Shown: positions 46,094-55,254, counted from the first letter of the stretch. The stretch: DNA of 64,000 bases from Phycisphaerales bacterium (GCA_905339235.1 CAJPFG010000003.1:186001-250000); one strand, 5' to 3'. Numbers and translations: made by a program. The notes: generated by a model from the letters alone, not told the origin.

Positions 46094-49000
46094 TCAGGTG
46101 GCCGGGTTATGGCCATCTTTCCTTGAGGCAGAGGCGGATGCGCTGCCGCCGTCGCTCGCCTCTGCCGGAGGTGCGACGTGGTCACTTGATAGACTTGAGA
46201 CGGGTTCAGCCGTCACTGTGGCGATTGCTTGTGCTGGCACACTGCCCGGTGACGTACCGATGCCGCCGTGCTTCTCGGCGTGCTCCCTGGCCAACCGTTC
46301 CGCTGCGGTCTTTCCGAAGCGGTAGAAGATCGCCGGGGTCACGAAGAAGTCCAGCAGCGTGCTGGTGATGAGGCCGCCGAGGATGACCACCGCGACGGGG
46401 TACAGGATCTCCTTGCCCGGCTCGCCCTTGCTGAGCACCAGGGGAATGAGGCCCAGCCCCGCGGTGACGGCGGTCATCAGGACCGGGGCCACGCGCTCCT
46501 GGCTGCCCCGGATGATGAGCTCCTTGCTCCAGGTCTGCCGCTCCTCGGTCATGAGGTGGATGTAGTGGCTGACCATCAGCACGCCGTTGCGGGTGGCGAT
46601 GCCGGTGAGTGAGATGAAGCCCACGAGCGAGGCGACGCTGAACGGCTCGCGGGTGATCGCAAGCGCCGTCACGCTGCCGATGAGCGCGAACGGGACGTTG
46701 AGCATAATCTGGGCCGCCACCATGCCCGAGCGGTAGTGGGTGTAGAGGATGACGAAGATGGCGACCAGCGACCCGAGACCCAGGATCAAGAGCAGCCGGG
46801 TCGATTCCTGCTGCGCCTCGTAGAGACCCCCGTACTGCAGCGTGTAGCCCTGCGGCAGCTTCAGATCCATCGCGATCGACTTCTGGATGTCCTCAACCGT
46901 CGACCCCAGATCGCGGCCGCGGACGTTGCACTGCACCACGATGCGGCGGCGGAGGTTCTCGCGGGCCACCTCATTGGGGCCGAGCTTCTCGACGACCTCA
47001 GCCACGTCGCGCAGGAGCACGATGGCCCCCGTGGGAGAGACCAGTCGGACCTCCTCGAGGCGCGTCGGGTCGGTGCGGTGGTGATCGTCGAGCGTGAGCG
47101 TGATGTCGAACGACTTGAGCCCCTCGAGCACCTGGCCGACCACCTTACCCTTCGTCGCCGTTTCCATCGCGTCGGTGAGCATCGCGGGCGTAAAGCCCAC
47201 GCGGGCGGCGGCATCGCGGTTCACGCTGATGTGCAGCTGAGGCACCAGCACCTGCTGCTCGACCTGAAGGTCGGCAACACCGGGGATGCCCTCCATCGCG
47301 GCCTTGGTCTGATCCGCGAGTGTGCGGAGCGTGTTGAGGTCGTCGCCGAAGATCTTGATCGCCACCATCGCCCGGACGCCCGACAGGAGGTGCTCGATGC
47401 GGTGGCTGATCGGTTGGCCGACGCCGACATTCACACCGGGGAAGACTTCGAGCTTCTCTTGAATCTGTGCGAACACTTCCTCGCGCGGGCGGATGTCCTT
47501 CACGGGCGGTGGCCTGCGGCCGCTGGCGACCGGGTGCTTGTCGGGGTTCTTGGCCTCTTCCTTGGTCCACAGGTCCACGTCGATCTCCGAGGAATGGACT
47601 CCCTCGGCGTGTTCATCCTGCTCCGCGCGGCCCGTGCGACGACCGACGTTCTTCACCTGCGGGATCGAGAGGATGGCTTCTTCGGCCCTCGCGGCGATCC
47701 GGTTGGATTCCTCGAGCGAGACGCCCGGCGTGAGCATGAAGGAGACGGTCGCCGTGCCTTCGTTGAAAGGCGGCAGGAACTCCGAGCCCAGCCGCGTGAC
47801 CATGAAGAGCGCGGCAGCGACCATCACGCCCAGCGTCGCGAGCACCGCGATTGGGCGCGGCATCGAGATCGAATAGGACTTGAGCGCTAGCCGCTTGCAG
47901 ACGCGGAGCAAGAAACCGTCCTTGCCGTGCGTCATGCGCTTGATGCCCGGGAGCAGGTAGAAGGCCAGAACGGGAGTGATCGTGAGCGCCACGAGCAGAG
48001 ACGCGAAGATGCTGATGATGTACGCGGTCGCCAGGGGCGTGAAGAGCCTCCCCTCGATCCCGGGCAGGAAGAACGTGGGGAGAAAGACGAGGTTGACGAT
48101 GACGGTGCCCAGGATGATCGGGTTGCGGATCTCGCTGGAGGCATCGAAGACGACCTGCACGATCGGCCTGGCATTGGCGGCACGGCGGTTCTCGCCCAGG
48201 CGCCGGTACACGTTCTCGACGTCGACGACCGCGTCGTCCACCAGTTCACCAATCGCCACCGCCAGCCCGCCCAGCGTCATGGTGTTGACGCTCATCCCGA
48301 GCCAGTGGAACACCATAAAGGTCGTGATGATCGAGAGCGGCAGGGCCGTGAGCGTGACGATTGTCGTCCGCACGTTCATGAGGAACAGAACCAGGATGAT
48401 CACGACAAGGATTGCGCCGAGTTCCAGGGCTTCGATGACATTGCCGATCGATGCCCGGATGAAGTGCTCCTGCCTGAAGAGGTCGGCGTTGAGGTCCAGA
48501 CCCGCTGGCAGTGTGGGCTTGATCTGGGCGAGCGTCGCGTCCAAAGCCCGAGTGAGCGTGAGGGTGTCCGCGCCGGGCTGCTTTTGGATCGCCATGATGA
48601 CGGCCGGTGCCGCGTTCTCCGATCCGTCGCCGCGCTTGATCGTCGGGCCGGCCTCGATGACCGTGGCCACGTCTCGAATCAACACGGCGCGGGGCGGCGA
48701 GTTGTGGTCACCGGGCTCGTTGGTGATAAGGGACGCCGCAATGTCGTCGGCGGTCTGTACACGGCCAAGGTTGCGGACGACCAGTTCTTGCGCGCCACTG
48801 GAGAGGAAGCCGCCGCCCGTGTTCTGGTTCGCCGCCTGCAGCGCCCGCTCAACATCCTCGAGAGTGAGGTCGAACAGCCGCAGCTTGTCCGGGTCGGCCT
48901 GGACGCGGAACTGCTTGAGGTCGCCACCCATCACGGTCACTTGCGCGATGCCGGGAATGGACAGGATGGCAGGGCGGAGCACGAACTCGGCCTGCGTCCG

Positions 49001-49462
49001 CACGTCCATGGGCGAGAGCGTCTTGCTCGATGCGCTGATGAGGGCGATCTCGCCCATGATGCTCGACGCCGGAGTCATCACCGGAACGATGCCGGGCGGG
49101 AGTTTCTCTGCGACGGTCCCAAGCCGCTCGGTGACGACCTGACGGTTGTACTTGGGGTCAGTGCCCCACGCGAACTCGACATAGACGATGGAGAGGCCGA
49201 GCGCGCTCCGGCTCCGCACACGCTCAACGCCGGGTGCGCCGTTGACTGCGGTTTCGATTGGATATGTGACCTGGGCCTCGACCTCCTCGGGCGCAAGGCC
49301 CGGAGCCTCGCCGAAGATGGTGACCACCGGCCGGTTGAGGTCGGGCAACACGTCCGTGGGCGTGTTGAACGTGACGTAGAGGCCGTAGACCGACACCAGG
49401 AGCGCAGCGATGATCACAAGCACGCGGTTGTTCAGCGATGATCGGATGATCCAGTTCAGCAA
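46094..49462 (-). CDS. cusA: Heavy-metal RND efflux pump, CusA/CzcA family
   Basis: A 1122-residue inner-membrane proton antiporter with two groups of transmembrane helices and two periplasmic loops. The N terminus LNWIIRSSLNNRVLVIIAAL, GEAPGLAPEEVEAQVTYPIE, and helix-4 signature AIGELVDDAVVDVENVYRRL are HME-RND features. The helix-4 acids suit metal/proton coupling; the DDAVVDVEN form is not the classic CusA or CzcA string, so Cu versus Zn/Co cannot be settled. The C-terminal tail after PAIFYRFGKTAAERLAREHAEKHGG is extra. It is preceded by the adaptor gene. Confidence 0.93.
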   Translation of the reverse strand: MLNWIIRSSLNNRVLVIIAALLVSVYGLYVTFNTPTDVLPDLNRPVVTIFGEAPGLAPEEVEAQVTYPIETAVNGAPGVERVRSRSALGLSIVYVEFAWGTDPKYNRQVVTERLGTVAEKLPPGIVPVMTPASSIMGEIALISASSKTLSPMDVRTQAEFVLRPAILSIPGIAQVTVMGGDLKQFRVQADPDKLRLFDLTLEDVERALQAANQNTGGGFLSSGAQELVVRNLGRVQTADDIAASLITNEPGDHNSPPRAVLIRDVATVIEAGPTIKRGDGSENAAPAVIMAIQKQPGADTLTLTRALDATLAQIKPTLPAGLDLNADLFRQEHFIRASIGNVIEALELGAILVVIILVLFLMNVRTTIVTLTALPLSIITTFMVFHWLGMSVNTMTLGGLAVAIGELVDDAVVDVENVYRRLGENRRAANARPIVQVVFDASSEIRNPIILGTVIVNLVFLPTFFLPGIEGRLFTPLATAYIISIFASLLVALTITPVLAFYLLPGIKRMTHGKDGFLLRVCKRLALKSYSISMPRPIAVLATLGVMVAAALFMVTRLGSEFLPPFNEGTATVSFMLTPGVSLEESNRIAARAEEAILSIPQVKNVGRRTGRAEQDEHAEGVHSSEIDVDLWTKEEAKNPDKHPVASGRRPPPVKDIRPREEVFAQIQEKLEVFPGVNVGVGQPISHRIEHLLSGVRAMVAIKIFGDDLNTLRTLADQTKAAMEGIPGVADLQVEQQVLVPQLHISVNRDAAARVGFTPAMLTDAMETATKGKVVGQVLEGLKSFDITLTLDDHHRTDPTRLEEVRLVSPTGAIVLLRDVAEVVEKLGPNEVARENLRRRIVVQCNVRGRDLGSTVEDIQKSIAMDLKLPQGYTLQYGGLYEAQQESTRLLLILGLGSLVAIFVILYTHYRSGMVAAQIMLNVPFALIGSVTALAITREPFSVASLVGFISLTGIATRNGVLMVSHYIHLMTEERQTWSKELIIRGSQERVAPVLMTAVTAGLGLIPLVLSKGEPGKEILYPVAVVILGGLITSTLLDFFVTPAIFYRFGKTAAERLAREHAEKHGGIGTSPGSVPAQAIATVTAEPVSSLSSDHVAPPAEASDGGSASASASRKDGHNPAT

Positions 49463-49504
49463 GGGAGGGTCCTCTTCTTCGGGGGCGAGTCGCGGAAATG
49501 TCGA

Positions 49505-50902
49505 TCAGTGCGAGTGACCGTGGCCGTCGGGGTTCTGCGCGGGCGCGGCGGGCTCCGGCGCGCCGGGCACGAAGCCGCGAAGCTGCGAGAGGCTGAACGC
49601 GCCGCTCACAGCGATCACATCGCCGGGCACCAGACCTAGCTTGATCTCGACCACGCGATCATCACGGACGCCCGCGGCGATGTCGCGCTTCTTGTAGACG
49701 ACGTCGTCACTCTTCCCCTCCCTTACGAAGACGTACTGAAGGGGACCCTCTTTGACGATGGCCGACGCCGGGATCACCACCGCCGAGTCGTTGGCGGCAA
49801 TCACGATCGACAGGTCCACGAACTGACCCTGGCGGAGCAGCCCCTTCGCGTTCTCCGCATCAACCAACACGTGCGCGGTGCGCTTGGTGGCGTCGATCAC
49901 CGGGCTGACGAAGCGGACCGATCCTTCCGCGACCACATCGCTTGCCGCGCCGACGCCGCGTCGGATGCGGACCTTGCTGCCGCTGGCAGCAGTGAGGCGG
50001 TCGACGAGGCCTTCGGGCAACTCGCCCTCGATCTGGACCCGCGCGAAGTCCCCGATCGTCAGCAGGGGCTGACCGGCTTCGACGCCCTGGCCGACCGCCG
50101 CGCTTCGTGTGGTGACCACGCCGTCGATCGGTGCCAGAAAGCGAATCAGGCCCGGCCGAGCGGGATCGGCGAGCACTTCGACCGCGTGCGGATCGTTCTC
50201 AGCGGGGAGTGTTCCCCTGAGAGCCTCCGCTGAAGCGTGTGTGGTTTCGACCTGTTTCCGCAGCGAGACAAGCTCCGCCCGAGCCTGCTCCAAGGCGACC
50301 CGGCGAAGGCCGGCGTCGGCCCGCAGCTTGATCGCTTCGGATCTGCGTTGAGTCAGCAGGTTGGCGGAGACGTTTTCGCCCGCACTCGTGAGTCTCTGTA
50401 CCTCGGCCTCGAGCAGTTCCGCGCCTTGCGTGAGGGCGGGCAGCTCGATCTCAAGCGACTGCACCTGCGACTCAGCCCGCTTCAGCTCAGCGTTCAGCCG
50501 CTCGGATTCTCCTTCCAACCGGCGGACGTCATAGAGCAGCTTGGCCATCTCCGGCGAATCAACCTCGGCCAGCGTCGCGCCCTTCACAACGAGGTCGCCC
50601 GGCTGGACGGCGACAAGGCGAACTACGCCCGCGTAGCGCGGTGAGACGGCCACCAGCGCGTCCGGGCGCGCCCGGACCATTCCGGTCAGGCGGACAACAT
50701 CTTCGACCTGGCCGAAGTCCACCTCGGCGGTGGCAAGGCCAATCGCCGCAGCGGTCGCCTCCGAGACCCTCTTCGGCGCGTTCGGATCGAACGTCGCCCC
50801 GGAGGGTTTATTGTGCCCTTCGTGGGCGTAGACAGGAATCAGGATCGCCGCGGTAGCGAGCGCCAGTGCGCCCAGCCCCACAGCCGCGCGTGAGCGTGCC
50901 AT
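49505..50902 (-). CDS. cusB: RND periplasmic adaptor, CusB/CzcB family
   Basis: A 465-residue membrane-fusion protein. One N-terminal helix (GLGALALATAAILIPVYA) is followed by a His-containing start (HEGHNKP). The lipoyl/barrel halves are LVAVSPRYAGVVRLVAVQPG and LIRFLAPIDGVVTTRSAAVG. The coiled-coil hairpin lies at ~130-230 (ESERLNAELKRAESQVQSLE). The tail ends DGHGHSH, a small metal-binding end. It links CusA to a TolC channel. Confidence 0.92.
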   Translation of the reverse strand: MARSRAAVGLGALALATAAILIPVYAHEGHNKPSGATFDPNAPKRVSEATAAAIGLATAEVDFGQVEDVVRLTGMVRARPDALVAVSPRYAGVVRLVAVQPGDLVVKGATLAEVDSPEMAKLLYDVRRLEGESERLNAELKRAESQVQSLEIELPALTQGAELLEAEVQRLTSAGENVSANLLTQRRSEAIKLRADAGLRRVALEQARAELVSLRKQVETTHASAEALRGTLPAENDPHAVEVLADPARPGLIRFLAPIDGVVTTRSAAVGQGVEAGQPLLTIGDFARVQIEGELPEGLVDRLTAASGSKVRIRRGVGAASDVVAEGSVRFVSPVIDATKRTAHVLVDAENAKGLLRQGQFVDLSIVIAANDSAVVIPASAIVKEGPLQYVFVREGKSDDVVYKKRDIAAGVRDDRVVEIKLGLVPGDVIAVSGAFSLSQLRGFVPGAPEPAAPAQNPDGHGHSH

Positions 50903-51059
50903 GCGAGACCTCCGGTGAGGGTGCGAGAACAGGTCAGTCAGATGGATGGGGTGCGCCGAAGCGCGATGGGGGCGCGCGGCAGCCCGCCGACGATTCCGGA
51001 GTCTCCAATCGCACTTTTAGCGCTTCGGCGACTGCGAATCGTCGGTACGGGCCGAATTG

Positions 51060-51542
51060 CTACACGATGAGCGCGCAGTGCAGGCGCAGAAGCGATGTCT
51101 GCGGTCGTTCGACGACGCGCTGCTCCCGATCCAAGGCCCGGAACAGGGCTGTCGGAAGCACATCAGCGGGCAGGGCCCAGTCGAGAACAGCGATGACCAC
51201 TGGCGCGGGCAACTCGACGGTCGACTGCTGGACCGTGAGCATCATCCCGCTGTTCTTGCCGCAGTCGCAGTCGTGCTCGTCACCCGGCGCGCACGGCTTG
51301 GGGGAGTGATCGTCCCCATCGTTGGACGCAGGCCCGTCTTGGTGCTCATGGTGGGAGGAGTGAACGTGGCTCGCCCCGTCGGCGTGAACATGAGCCAGTG
51401 TCTCGCCTTGGCGATCCGAAGCAGGAGCCTGGCACGGACCGCACGCGCTGAACCAAGAGTGGAAGTTGCAGCAGCAGAATGGAACCGCGACCGCCAAGAG
51501 GACGGTCACGAGAAGCCGGAATGGACTGCCGCGGTGGAGCAT
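51060..51542 (-). CDS. Small Cys/His-rich membrane protein under a CsoR-type operator
   Basis: About 160 residues if the ATG at 51542 is used; an in-frame ATG at 51569 would place the operator inside the gene. One hydrophobic helix (LLVTVLLAVAVPFCCCNF) is followed by CGPCQAP, a His-rich stretch (HVHADGASHVHSSHHEHQDG), and CAPGDEHDCDCGKNSGMM. This is a strong metal-binding composition, probably periplasmic. It is the most upstream gene of the copper island. Start choice is uncertain. Confidence 0.7.
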   Translation of the reverse strand: MLHRGSPFRLLVTVLLAVAVPFCCCNFHSWFSACGPCQAPASDRQGETLAHVHADGASHVHSSHHEHQDGPASNDGDDHSPKPCAPGDEHDCDCGKNSGMMLTVQQSTVELPAPVVIAVLDWALPADVLPTALFRALDREQRVVERPQTSLLRLHCALIV

Positions 51543-51557
51543 ACTTCCCCGGAGTAT
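51541..51557. promoter_or_regulatory. Second probable CsoR operator
   Basis: ATACTTC-CCC-GGAGTAT differs from the copZ site at one base of 17. It overlaps the proposed start codon of the Cys/His-rich gene, so binding would block transcription or initiation there. Confidence 0.7.
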
Positions 51558-51569
51558 ATCGGTGGTCAT

Positions 51570-51987
51570 GGTACGGCGTTGCGGACCCGCGGGTTCGATT
51601 TCCACCGAGCGGTCGACCCGAGGCTATCGGTTCAGGGAACTTTCCGCCCGACCGGATGGCTACCCCTCGTGGCCGAGGGAGGCGTCGTCGCGCGTCAACC
51701 GGCAAGTTTGGTCCACAGGCCCCGGATCACCTGTTGTGAGAATTGGTTCGCCGAAGCTTTGAATACGGACGCTCAACACGCCACATGTGGTTCGCACGAA
51801 CGCACCGGAGGGACGCGCCCGTGCCTCCGATCTCGGCGGCGTCGGGCGTGAGCGACGGAGCCCCGTTCGAGCCGGGCTATCCACCCGCCATTTGCATACC
51901 CCCGGGTTGCGAGACTCGCTGGTTGTCGTTTGAGTTTGCATGCCTCAGACTTCGCTTCCCACGTTCACGAGGTCCGTCGGGCTGTTG
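51570..51987. other. 418-nt gene-free region between copper island and recombinase cassette
   Basis: No gene is convincing. A 22-bp-box-like sequence lies at 51630-51651. The right part is mixed-composition DNA with a GAATTGGTT/AAGCTTTG stretch and no visible promoter. It may be scar DNA from insertion of the recombinase cassette. Confidence 0.5.
51630..51651 (+). promoter_or_regulatory. Isolated sequence resembling the stress-island box
   Basis: GTTCAGGGAACT then TTCCGCCCGA matches the usp box at 17 of 22 positions, with identical CAGGGAACTTTCCGC. No gene starts within 300 nt downstream on this strand. It may be an ECF-type -35 region (GGAACTT) of a lost gene, or chance. Confidence 0.25.
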
Positions 51988-52419
51988 TCAGTTCTGTGGG
52001 CCACGTGCAGCGCCCGCCAACTCCCGCCAGCGCCGACGCTGCTCGCGCCAGTCCGAGACGGCGCACACTGTGCGCAGTTCGTGCTCGCTGACTGCATCCC
52101 GCTCACGCTCAACGCGAGGCAGGAAAAGCAACTCCTCCTGGATGTCCGGAGCCAGGCACAGCAGGTCCATGATCTGGCTGATCCGAGCCCGTGTGATCTG
52201 GCCGAGGCGGGCCAGATCGGCATGGGATTCGACCTCTCCCAGCCGAACCAGCTCCTCGAACCGGATCGCTAAGGCCATCAGACGGGAGATGCGAGGCACG
52301 CGGTCGCGTTCTACCGCCGGCGCGGCGGGCTCGACGCCGACGTTGACCTCTTTCCGGCCGGCCGTCCCCCGCGTGAAGTGCACCGGGAACTCGATCGTGA
52401 CCTCGTCCATGCCGTTCAT
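51988..52419 (-). CDS. HTH protein associated with serine recombinase
   Basis: A 143-residue protein. RISRLMALAIRFEELVRLGE is followed by YADLARLGQ-like DLARLGQITRARISQIMDLL and LAPDIQEELLFLP, a ParB/KorB-like helix-turn-helix seen beside large serine recombinases in planctomycetes and proteobacteria. It overlaps the recombinase stop by 4 nt. It probably helps regulate or direct recombination; function is unproven. Confidence 0.75.
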   Translation of the reverse strand: MNGMDEVTIEFPVHFTRGTAGRKEVNVGVEPAAPAVERDRVPRISRLMALAIRFEELVRLGEVESHADLARLGQITRARISQIMDLLCLAPDIQEELLFLPRVERERDAVSEHELRTVCAVSDWREQRRRWRELAGAARGPQN

Positions 52420-54008
52420 GCTGCCTCCTCATCTTCAGCGGGCGACTGGCCGAGCGTCCGCAGCCCCGCAGGATGGAGTGTGATCGATACCGTCTTCTTC
52501 GCGCCGTCGTAATCCACCCGCTTGACCAGGTTCGCCAGCATCGCCGCCTGTTCACGCGGGTAGAGCACGTCCCACGTCGCCGCGAACTCGCGGAGCGCCT
52601 CCGCGACTTCGGCCTGGGTGATCGACTCGCTCTGCATCTGGTCCCTCTCGGCGCGAAGAGCCCGCGCCTGCTCGTTGGCCGCGGCGAGGCGTTCGTGAAG
52701 GTCGGCCAGACGGGCGGCGGCGTTGGCGTCCGTGCCGGCCGTCATCGCGGCCTTGCGGATGTCGCCCTCAATCTTCTGGATCTCGCGCTTGCTCGCAGTG
52801 TGGTCCTTCTCGATCTGGGCGCTCCGAGAGCGGACGCCGCTCTGCAACTGGCGGAATGTGGCGGCGACCAGCGTGGCGTCGCCGCCTATGTGTTTGATCC
52901 GGTCGACCACCAGCCGCTCGATCTGTTCCGCGGGCAGCGAACCCGACGGGCACGCGTGCCAGCCCTGCTTCTGGGCGACGTAGCACACGTAGTAGCGGTA
53001 GGCCGCCTTTCCGTCCTTGACGCTGTAGGAGTGGCCCATCGCGTGCCCGCACGGGCCGCAGTGGATCAGACCCTTGAGCAGCGCCCCGTGCTGGTTGCGG
53101 ACGTGCATGCCGCCGGTGCGACCGTTGTGCTTGATGATTCCGTACACCTGCTGCCAGAGCGGTTCGTCGATGATGGCGGCGTGCTCGCCGGCGAACAGTT
53201 CCTTCTTGTGCTTGATCTTGCCAACGTAGGCCGGGTTGGTGAGCAAGTTGATCAGCAGGTGTTTGTCCCACACGCGGCCGCCGACCGCCGTGCCCTTGCG
53301 GGTCGTCCATCGCTTGCTCGTACAGCCGCGGGCGTTGAGGATCTGGGCCACTTTGGTGAGCGAGCGGTGCTCCAGGTACAGTTGGTAGATTTCGCGGACG
53401 ACCTCCGCCTCCGCCGCGTTGACCACGAGTTTGCTTCCGCCAGCGGGCTGGGGCGCGAGGTCGTACCCCAGGATCGGCTTGCCGCCGAACCACTTGCCCT
53501 TTCGCTTGGAGGCGGCGATCTTGTCGCGGGTGCGCTCGGAGATGATCTCTCGCTCGAACTGCGCGAACGAGAGCAGGATGTTCAGCGTGAGCCGCCCCAT
53601 CGATTGCGTGGTGTTGAATTGCTGCGTCACCGACACGAACGAAACGCGGTGCTTCTCAAACACCGACATCATCCGGGCGAAGTCCATCAAGGAACGCGAG
53701 AGACGGTCCACCTTGTAGACCACCACGCAGTTCACCTTGCCGGCCTCGATGTCGGCCATCAGCCGCTGGCAGCCCGGACGGTCGGTGTTCCCGCCGGTGA
53801 AGCCGCCGTCGTTGTACTGGTCGGGCAGCGCGACCCAGCCCTCGTGCTTCATGCTGGCGACGTAGGCCTCGCCGCTCTCGCGCTGGGCGTGCAGCGAGTT
53901 GAACTCCTGCTCGAGTCCCTGCTCGCTCGACTTACGGGTGTAGATAGCGCAGCGGACGGTCGCCACGCCGACGTTCTTCGCGGGTTTGGTTTCGACCGAG
54001 GTCCTCAT
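52416..54008 (-). CDS. Large serine recombinase (resolvase/invertase family)
   Basis: About 530 residues from the ATG at 54008 (MRTSVETKPAKN). The resolvase domain has RCAIYTRKSSEQGLEQEFNS with the nucleophilic Ser, then VVYKVDRLSRSLMDFARMM and FAQFEREIISERTRDKIAAS. A recombinase domain (~190-290) and a zinc-ribbon motif CGPCGHAMGHSY with a following CYVAQKQGWHAC lead to a coiled coil (AARLADLHERLAAANEQARA). It integrates or excises DNA by a 2-bp staggered cut. It is coupled by 4-nt overlaps to DUF2924 and the HTH gene. Confidence 0.94.
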   Translation of the reverse strand: MRTSVETKPAKNVGVATVRCAIYTRKSSEQGLEQEFNSLHAQRESGEAYVASMKHEGWVALPDQYNDGGFTGGNTDRPGCQRLMADIEAGKVNCVVVYKVDRLSRSLMDFARMMSVFEKHRVSFVSVTQQFNTTQSMGRLTLNILLSFAQFEREIISERTRDKIAASKRKGKWFGGKPILGYDLAPQPAGGSKLVVNAAEAEVVREIYQLYLEHRSLTKVAQILNARGCTSKRWTTRKGTAVGGRVWDKHLLINLLTNPAYVGKIKHKKELFAGEHAAIIDEPLWQQVYGIIKHNGRTGGMHVRNQHGALLKGLIHCGPCGHAMGHSYSVKDGKAAYRYYVCYVAQKQGWHACPSGSLPAEQIERLVVDRIKHIGGDATLVAATFRQLQSGVRSRSAQIEKDHTASKREIQKIEGDIRKAAMTAGTDANAAARLADLHERLAAANEQARALRAERDQMQSESITQAEVAEALREFAATWDVLYPREQAAMLANLVKRVDYDGAKKTVSITLHPAGLRTLGQSPAEDEEAA

Positions 54009-54526
54009 GCCTTGCCCTCCGTGATGCCGGGCTTGCAGAGCCCGAAGAATCGGAATCCGTTCCAATGCGAACCGGTCACCTTCGCCGCGATGGCGCTGAG
54101 CGACCGGAAGACCTCGCCCTCGTACTCGAACCCCTTGGGCAGCACCCGGACCAGCACGGCTCGGCCCTTGTACTGGCGTCGGAGCACCGACCCGGGCGCG
54201 GGTAGGCGTGCGTCATCGCCCGCGGGGAGGGCAACGCGGACCACGCTCTCGCCGTTGGCCCGCGGCGTCGGCCCGTCCGACGCTGACACGCGTGGCGGGC
54301 TTCGCCGCAGATCGGCGTCGTTGGCCAGTTCGCGTGCCCGCTGGCGTGCCCGCTCCGAGAGGTCCCCCTCCCGTAGCGCCTGCATCCGCCAGAGAATCCG
54401 TTTGATGAGCAGCACCTTGTGGTGCGTCCGCGTTTCTTCGCCGTAGACTTTGGCGTACCGCTGCTTCAGTTGCGGCACGGTCATCATCTCCAAGGCCCGC
54501 TCGGCTGCATTCACATCGATCGCCAT
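54005..54526 (-). CDS. DUF2924 protein, recombinase-associated
   Basis: A 173-residue protein. TVPQLKQRYAKVYGEETRTH and LIKRILWRMQALREGDLSER open the domain; LPAPGSVLRRQYKGRAVLVR, GFEYEGEVFRSLSAIAAKVT and GSHWNGFRFFGL close it. This order is the DUF2924 signature, almost always beside large serine recombinases. The gene starts a coupled cassette. Role unknown; possibly a recombination partner. Confidence 0.9.
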   Translation of the reverse strand: MAIDVNAAERALEMMTVPQLKQRYAKVYGEETRTHHKVLLIKRILWRMQALREGDLSERARQRARELANDADLRRSPPRVSASDGPTPRANGESVVRVALPAGDDARLPAPGSVLRRQYKGRAVLVRVLPKGFEYEGEVFRSLSAIAAKVTGSHWNGFRFFGLCKPGITEGKA

Positions 54527-54550
54527 TCGGGGTCTCCGTTCTCGTGGCCG

Positions 54551-54811
54551 TTAACCACGCGACCCATCAGGGCGGGCATGCTCGGACAGTTCAAGGCGAG
54601 CCGGAGAGCCTTCTTGATGCTCGATGTTCGACCCCGAAATCGCGACCTGTCGCCGCCGGCGGCGGATGCCTTCGGCGAGGATGGCGGCGATGCCGTCCAG
54701 CCGCGCGGCGGGCGTGGTTGGGCCATTGGGGTCGAGCGTGGCGGTGGGGGCGGGAGCATCGTCCATGAGCGCGGTGTTGTGCACGGGCACATCCTCCGTG
54801 AAGGGGGACAT
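54551..54811 (-). CDS. Small protein upstream of the recombinase cassette
   Basis: About 86 residues from the ATG at 54811 (MSPFTEDVPVHNTA). The segment AARLDGIAAILAEGIRRRRR resembles short proteins found just upstream of DUF2924 genes. The rest is low-complexity. AGGGGGA precedes the start. It ends 24 nt before the DUF2924 start and may be translated with it. Confidence 0.6.
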   Translation of the reverse strand: MSPFTEDVPVHNTALMDDAPAPTATLDPNGPTTPAARLDGIAAILAEGIRRRRRQVAISGSNIEHQEGSPARLELSEHARPDGSRG

Positions 54812-55004
54812 GCATCCGTGCGGGCGTGCGCGTGGCGCTCGGCTTCGCACCTGATGCTGGAATGGGGCCCGCGTCCGGTGCGGGCCGTCTGCCTTCTGAA
54901 TACGCGAAACGGTCAGGGAGCGCCGCGGACGGCGAAGGGCACCCCTCGTTCACCCCGGCAGCGCGTTAACCCCGACGCCCAGAGAGTTTGAGAGCGCGGA
55001 GAGA

Positions 55005-55134
55005 CTTTTGGCCCCCAACCCCGGCGTGGCGACCGATCCGCCGATACGATGTCTCGGATTCGAGAGCGCTCGGCGAATCGTGGACTCTCAGGAAGTCCCA
55101 CGAATCCCGAGAGATACTCGCGGTGGGCCAAAAG
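55005..55134. repeat. 130-bp unit with perfect 10-bp terminal inverted repeats
   Basis: CTTTTGGCCC at 55005-55014 and GGGCCAAAAG at 55125-55134 are exact inverted repeats. Between them lie further inverted pairs: GATTCG/CGAATC and GTGGACT/AGTCCCAC. The whole unit can fold as a long hairpin. It may be a MITE, a structured RNA, or a recombinase target. Confidence 0.55.
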
Positions 55135-55152
55135 CCCAGACCGTTAACGAGA

Positions 55153-55175
55153 AAAGGCCTCTTTACGAGGCCTTT
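55153..55175 (-). terminator. Intrinsic terminator of tRNA-Asn
   Basis: AAAGGCCTC-TTTAC-GAGGCCTTT is a perfect 9-bp stem. Read on the minus strand it follows the tRNA 3' end by 7 nt and is trailed by TCTCG, a weak T tail. Confidence 0.8.
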
Positions 55176-55182
55176 CTCAGAA

Positions 55183-55254
55183 CTCCCCCACTAGGACTCG
55201 AACCTAGAACCTACCGGTTAACAGCCGGTCGCTCTACCATTGAGCTATGGAGGA
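55183..55254 (-). tRNA. tRNA-Asn (anticodon GTT)
   Basis: A 72-nt cloverleaf: acceptor TCCTCCA/TGGGGGA, D arm AGCTCAATGGTAGAGC, anticodon stem ACCGG/CCGGT with loop CTGTTAA giving anticodon GTT, and T arm CTAGG-TTCGAGT-CCTAG. CCA is not encoded. The recombinase cassette lies on its 3' side, the usual side of integration. Confidence 0.97.

Larger units (their letters stand above)
54812..55182. other. 371-nt non-coding region between recombinase cassette and tRNA-Asn
   Basis: It holds a 130-bp unit bounded by inverted repeats (55005-55134) and a tRNA terminator hairpin. GTTAAC appears twice (near 54965 and 55143). No coding potential is convincing. Its place next to a tRNA and a recombinase makes it a candidate attachment region. 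Confidence 0.55.

Noticed and set aside
51630-51651. The box-like sequence at 51630 as a functional member of the regulon
   Set aside because: No gene starts downstream and the second half diverges; listed only as an isolated resemblance.
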